Source: Qiania dongpingensis
GTDB taxonomy: Bacteria > Bacillota > Clostridia > Lachnospirales > Lachnospiraceae
DNA length: 64,000 nt
Direction of reading: 5' to 3'
Assembly: GCF_014337195.1 (NCBI RefSeq)
Contig: NZ_CP060634.1
Span: 496,001 to 560,000, forward strand
Shown here: positions 60,982-64,000 of the stretch, in pieces
Layout: every line of letters begins with the position of its first letter
How positions within the stretch are numbered: position 1 is the stretch's first letter
Notes under the pieces: model-generated
The model's input: the letters and a program-made list of their open reading frames with translations, nothing else
What the model was told of the DNA's origin: nothing
Databases searched by the model: none
Translations under genes and position numbers: made by a program

Positions 60982-61328
60982 TGGACCTGAGGGGAATCGA
61001 ACCCCTGTCCGAAAGCCCTTCCATCCAGGTTTCTTCCATCATAGTCCTTGTTTTAACATTCCCTTACACAAACGCCCAAAGACAGGCTTATGTGCTTAGT
61101 AGCTTCATCGTTTCTTCCATCTCCGCAAAGCTTAAGAGACGAAGTTCCCCACTTTCACGATGCCGAGGTCCTAAGCTGTGAGCGGCCTAGGGTCGACAGC
61201 TGCAATTAAGCAGCGTACGCTAACTGATCGTCTGCGTTTATATTTAGGTTTTCCATGTTGATGACGCAGTCACGGTCTGCGGATGGCTTCCCAAACTTCT
61301 AAACCCCCGTCGAAACCAGTACAAGCCC
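60982..61328 (-). ncRNA. ssrA: tmRNA
   Basis: A 347-base tmRNA. Acceptor GGGCTTG pairs with CAGGTCC; the 5' part has TGGTTTCGACGGGGG and the 3' part GGACAGGGGTTCGATTCCCC. The tag frame reads ENLNINADDQLAYAA before TAA. It rescues stalled ribosomes together with SmpB encoded 350 bases downstream. CCA is not encoded. Confidence 0.96.
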
Positions 61329-61382
61329 TGGTTACATATGACTCTCAGTGTAGTGCTATTATATGCCCAAAAACGGCGGTTG

Positions 61383-61664
61383 TCAAGTCTCGTCATGCAT
61401 ATGATCGTGGTCATGGTCATGACGCTCTTCCGCTGGGAGCTCCAGTATCTCGCCCAGCACCTGAATCATGATCTCATTGGTACAGGATTTTATATATCCC
61501 ATCATGTTGAGCAGAATCTCATCATTCATCTGGTCCTGGCTCAGATCCTCCCGCTTTTTCAGCTGATCCAGCATCATGACAAGCTGCGGCGCCAGCTCTT
61601 CATAGGTCTCCAGCGTAACGCCCGTCACCAGACGGCGCAACTCTTCTCTCGTATCCGGCTTCAT
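61383..61664 (-). CDS. Small protein with His-rich tail
   Basis: A 93-aa acidic, helical protein (LRRLVTGVTLETYEELAPQLVMMLDQLKKREDLSQDQMNDEILLNMMGYIKSC) ending in a DHDHDHMHDE metal-binding-like tail. The family is not recognised. It lies between smpB and ssrA in the same direction, 13 bases after smpB, so it belongs to the rnr-smpB operon. AGGAGG lies before the ATG. A metal-related role is possible but not shown. Confidence 0.65.
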   Translation of the reverse strand: MKPDTREELRRLVTGVTLETYEELAPQLVMMLDQLKKREDLSQDQMNDEILLNMMGYIKSCTNEIMIQVLGEILELPAEERHDHDHDHMHDET

Positions 61665-61677
61665 TTAAAGCTCCTCC

Positions 61678-62145
61678 TCAACCCAGATTTCGGATCTTAA
61701 ATTCTTTTTCCGCTTCTCTTTTCTGGTCCTTCTTGGCTATATCCTGCCGTTTGTCATACAGCTTCTTTCCTCTGGCCAGTCCGATTTCCACCTTGACCAG
61801 GCTTCCCTTGAAATATACCTTAAGAGGTACGACCGTAAAACCCTTCTGCTGGATTTTTCCCACCAGCTTATTGATCTCATAGCCGTGAAGCAGCAGCTTC
61901 CTCACCCTCAAAGGATCTTTATTGAAAATATTACCCTTTTCATACGGGCTGACATGCATTCCAAAGATGTAGACTTCTCCCCGTTCAATCTTCACAAAAG
62001 ATTCTTTGATGCTGCATTTTCCCATCCGAATGGACTTGACTTCTGTTCCCGACAGGGAAATCCCCGCTTCATACGTATCATCAATAAAATAATCGTGATA
62101 TGCCTTTTTATTATTCGCGACCAGCTTATAGCTATCCTTTGACAC
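61678..62145 (-). CDS. smpB: SsrA-binding protein
   Basis: A 155-aa protein of normal SmpB length. [29 protein letters not shown] and the C-terminal [29 protein letters not shown] tail, which enters the mRNA channel, are diagnostic. It delivers tmRNA to stalled ribosomes. The start is GTG and shares its first G with the TAG stop of rnr, so translation is coupled. Confidence 0.97.
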   Translation of the reverse strand: MSKDSYKLVANNKKAYHDYFIDDTYEAGISLSGTEVKSIRMGKCSIKESFVKIERGEVYIFGMHVSPYEKGNIFNKDPLRVRKLLLHGYEINKLVGKIQQKGFTVVPLKVYFKGSLVKVEIGLARGKKLYDKRQDIAKKDQKREAEKEFKIRNLG

Positions 62146-64000
62146 TATTCTTCCTCCCAGGAGCGCTCCGGCACAAAGTCGATGGTACCTCCCACTTTAT
62201 CCACTGCGGCCACTCGCACGCGGATTCTCTGGCCCAGCTTATAGACCTGTTCTGTGGCGGTCCCTACCAGCCGGTACTGCGCTTCATCAAATTGATAATA
62301 ATCCCCGTCAAGAGCCGACAGGGAAATCATCCCCTCCACGGTATTGGGAAGCTCCACATACATTCCCCATCCTGTAACGCCTGATATCACTCCGTCAAAC
62401 ACTTCTCCGATGTGACCCGCCATATACTGGCATTTCTTGAGTTTTTCCGCTTCTCTTTCCGCGTCATCCGCTTTTCTTTCCATGGAAGAGCATCCGGCGC
62501 ATACCTCAGGCAGGATTCCGGCGTAGTGCTCCTTACGCTTCTCCGTCATCTTTCCTGACAGACATTCGCCCATTATCCTGTGTATCTGCAGATCTGGATA
62601 CCGCCTGATCGGCGAGGTGAAATGGCAGTAGTATTTCGCCGCCAGACCAAAATGCCCGATACATTCCGGCTGATACTTGGCCCGCTTCATGGAACGCAGG
62701 GTCAGTCTGCTTATGAGCGCTTCCTCCGGTGAATCCTGGATGCCCGCCAAAAGCTTCTGAAGCTCCTTGGGGTGTACCTCCTCCTGTCCCATCCTCAGAT
62801 GAAATCCAAAGTTGCTGATGAGGAGCGCCAGCTCCCGAATCTTATCCGGATCCGGATTTTCATGGGTCCTGTAAACAAACGGCTGCCCCTGCCAATAATA
62901 ATCCTCCGCTACCGTCTCATTCGCCAGCAGCATAAAATCCTCTATGAGCATCGTAGCCACATTTCTGTCATAAGGCTTTATTTCCACCGGTCTTCCTTCT
63001 TCATCCAGAAGTATCTTACTTTCCGGGAAATCGAAGTCAATGGACCCGCGCTTTTTTCTCTTCGCCCGAAGGATGGAAGATAAATCTGCCATCAGCCGGA
63101 ACATAGGCACAAGCTCTTCATATTCCCGGCGCAGTTTTTCATCACGGTCTTCCAGGATTCCCTTCACAGCAGTATAGGTCATCCTCCTGTCCACGCAGAT
63201 CACAGACTTCATGATTTCGTGTCCGAGCACGCGGCCCTTTCCGTCAATTTCCATTATACAGCTGAATGCCAGCCGGTCAACCCCCGCGTTCAATGAACAA
63301 ATACCATTGCTGAGCTCCTTCGGGAGCATGGGAATGACGCGGTCCGTCAGATAAACACTGGTGCCGCGCTTAAGCGCTTCTCTGTCCAGCGCGCTCCCTT
63401 CCTTTACATAGTGGGATACATCGGCAATATGGACTCCCAGCTTATAAATTCCATCTTCCATGGAAATGGAGATCGCATCGTCCAGATCCTTTGCGTCTTC
63501 TCCGTCTATGGTCACTGTCTGGAGACTCCGGAAATCCTTCCTGCCTTCCAGTTCTTCCGGAAGGACTGAAGCAGGAATCCGCTTCACTTCAGCCAAAACC
63601 TCGTCGGGAAATTCACTTTCAAATCCGTAGGCCTTGGCAATGGAAAGGATATCCACTCCGGGATCTCCCACCCGGCCCAGGATCTCCGTAACACGGCCCT
63701 CCGGATTTTTCCTGCCGTTTCCATAATCTGTGATCTTCACTGCGACGCGTTCGCCGGTGGATGCTTCCATGGAGTGTTCTTCAGGAATGAACACATCACT
63801 GCAGAGCTTCTGGTTCACCGGTACGGCAAATCCGAAATTCTTGCATTTTTCATAAGTGGCGATGATTTCTTCATGGGCCCTTACAAGTACCTTGACCACA
63901 CGGCCCTCCGGGTTCTTTCTTCTTCCGCTTTTCTTTCCGCTGCAAAGTGCTACCTGGACTGTATCTCCGTCCATGGCATTTCCCACTTCATCCTCTGAGA
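62145..64000 (-). CDS. rnr: Ribonuclease R (5' end outside the window)
   Basis: At least 618 codons of a 3'-5' exoribonuclease; the frame is open to the right edge, so the N-terminus is missing. The RNB domain has [16 protein letters not shown] with the metal-binding Asp residues and HIADVSHYV. The S1 domain lies at the C-terminus ([33 protein letters not shown]). It degrades structured RNA and works with SmpB-tmRNA in removal of faulty mRNAs. The usual rnr-smpB-ssrA order is kept. Confidence 0.96.
   Translation of the reverse strand, partial: SEDEVGNAMDGDTVQVALCSGKKSGRRKNPEGRVVKVLVRAHEEIIATYEKCKNFGFAVPVNQKLCSDVFIPEEHSMEASTGERVAVKITDYGNGRKNPEGRVTEILGRVGDPGVDILSIAKAYGFESEFPDEVLAEVKRIPASVLPEELEGRKDFRSLQTVTIDGEDAKDLDDAISISMEDGIYKLGVHIADVSHYVKEGSALDREALKRGTSVYLTDRVIPMLPKELSNGICSLNAGVDRLAFSCIMEIDGKGRVLGHEIMKSVICVDRRMTYTAVKGILEDRDEKLRREYEELVPMFRLMADLSSILRAKRKKRGSIDFDFPESKILLDEEGRPVEIKPYDRNVATMLIEDFMLLANETVAEDYYWQGQPFVYRTHENPDPDKIRELALLISNFGFHLRMGQEEVHPKELQKLLAGIQDSPEEALISRLTLRSMKRAKYQPECIGHFGLAAKYYCHFTSPIRRYPDLQIHRIMGECLSGKMTEKRKEHYAGILPEVCAGCSSMERKADDAEREAEKLKKCQYMAGHIGEVFDGVISGVTGWGMYVELPNTVEGMISLSALDGDYYQFDEAQYRLVGTATEQVYKLGQRIRVRVAAVDKVGGTIDFVPERSWEEE

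Noticed and set aside
1..64000. CRISPR arrays, rRNA genes and insertion sequences
   Set aside because: No regularly spaced repeats, rRNA sequences or transposase genes with terminal inverted repeats were noticed.

Overview
The window looks like a chromosomal segment of a spore-forming Clostridia, most likely a Lachnospiraceae relative. It carries spoIIM, a PhoPR-PstSCAB locus, RNase Y next to RecA, a DUF368 (PopT-type) lipid carrier flippase, a cobalamin riboswitch, Shine-Dalgarno sites close to AGGAGG, and a tmRNA tag ending in AYAA. The species is inferred, not shown.

Layout. 0.1-9.7 kb: small uncharacterised genes, tRNA-Met and tRNA-Val, a lipid kinase, a PAP2 phosphatase, and a carA-carB-CPBP protease operon. 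9.7-15.0 kb: a SpoIID/peptidoglycan-binding protein, then a phage-derived patch (amidase, holin, small phage protein, tRNA-Ala, Cys/Pro-rich protein, a 50-aa gene beside a near-consensus LexA box, and a divergent repressor/Cro-like switch with an ImmA protease). 15.0-21.8 kb: phosphate sensing and uptake with visible Pho boxes. 21.9-33.5 kb: cell-envelope and housekeeping genes (D,D-carboxypeptidase, galE, an orphan-looking cobalamin riboswitch, LTA-synthase-like protein, popT, DAHP synthase, spoIIM, NUDIX, rny, recA with an SOS box). 61.0-64.0 kb: ssrA, a small gene, smpB and the 3' part of rnr.

The outstanding region is 33.7-60.9 kb, between recA and ssrA. It encodes a non-contractile phage-tail-like particle with no terminase, portal, capsid or functional integrase. 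A leftward arm holds a tyrosine-recombinase-fold protein without catalytic residues (like the SP-beta lytic repressor MrpR), a small gene, two minimal tRNA-like genes and a degraded dUTPase. A rightward arm begins with a small gene and a 908-aa single-chain RNA polymerase of the YonO/RdRP two-barrel type (DVDGD active site). It continues with an HU-like protein, holin, tail terminator-like protein, major tail protein, chaperone-like genes, tape measure, distal tail, tail-associated protein, a fibre with a self-cleaving S74 chaperone, a beta-helix spike, amidase and a membrane coiled-coil protein. Four copies of one 17-bp motif sit at the promoters of both arms. I read this as a domesticated tailocin-like element run by an SP-beta-style repressor/private-polymerase pair. 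The tape measure gene is interrupted by a group I intron and also has a -1 frameshift at a run of seven A.
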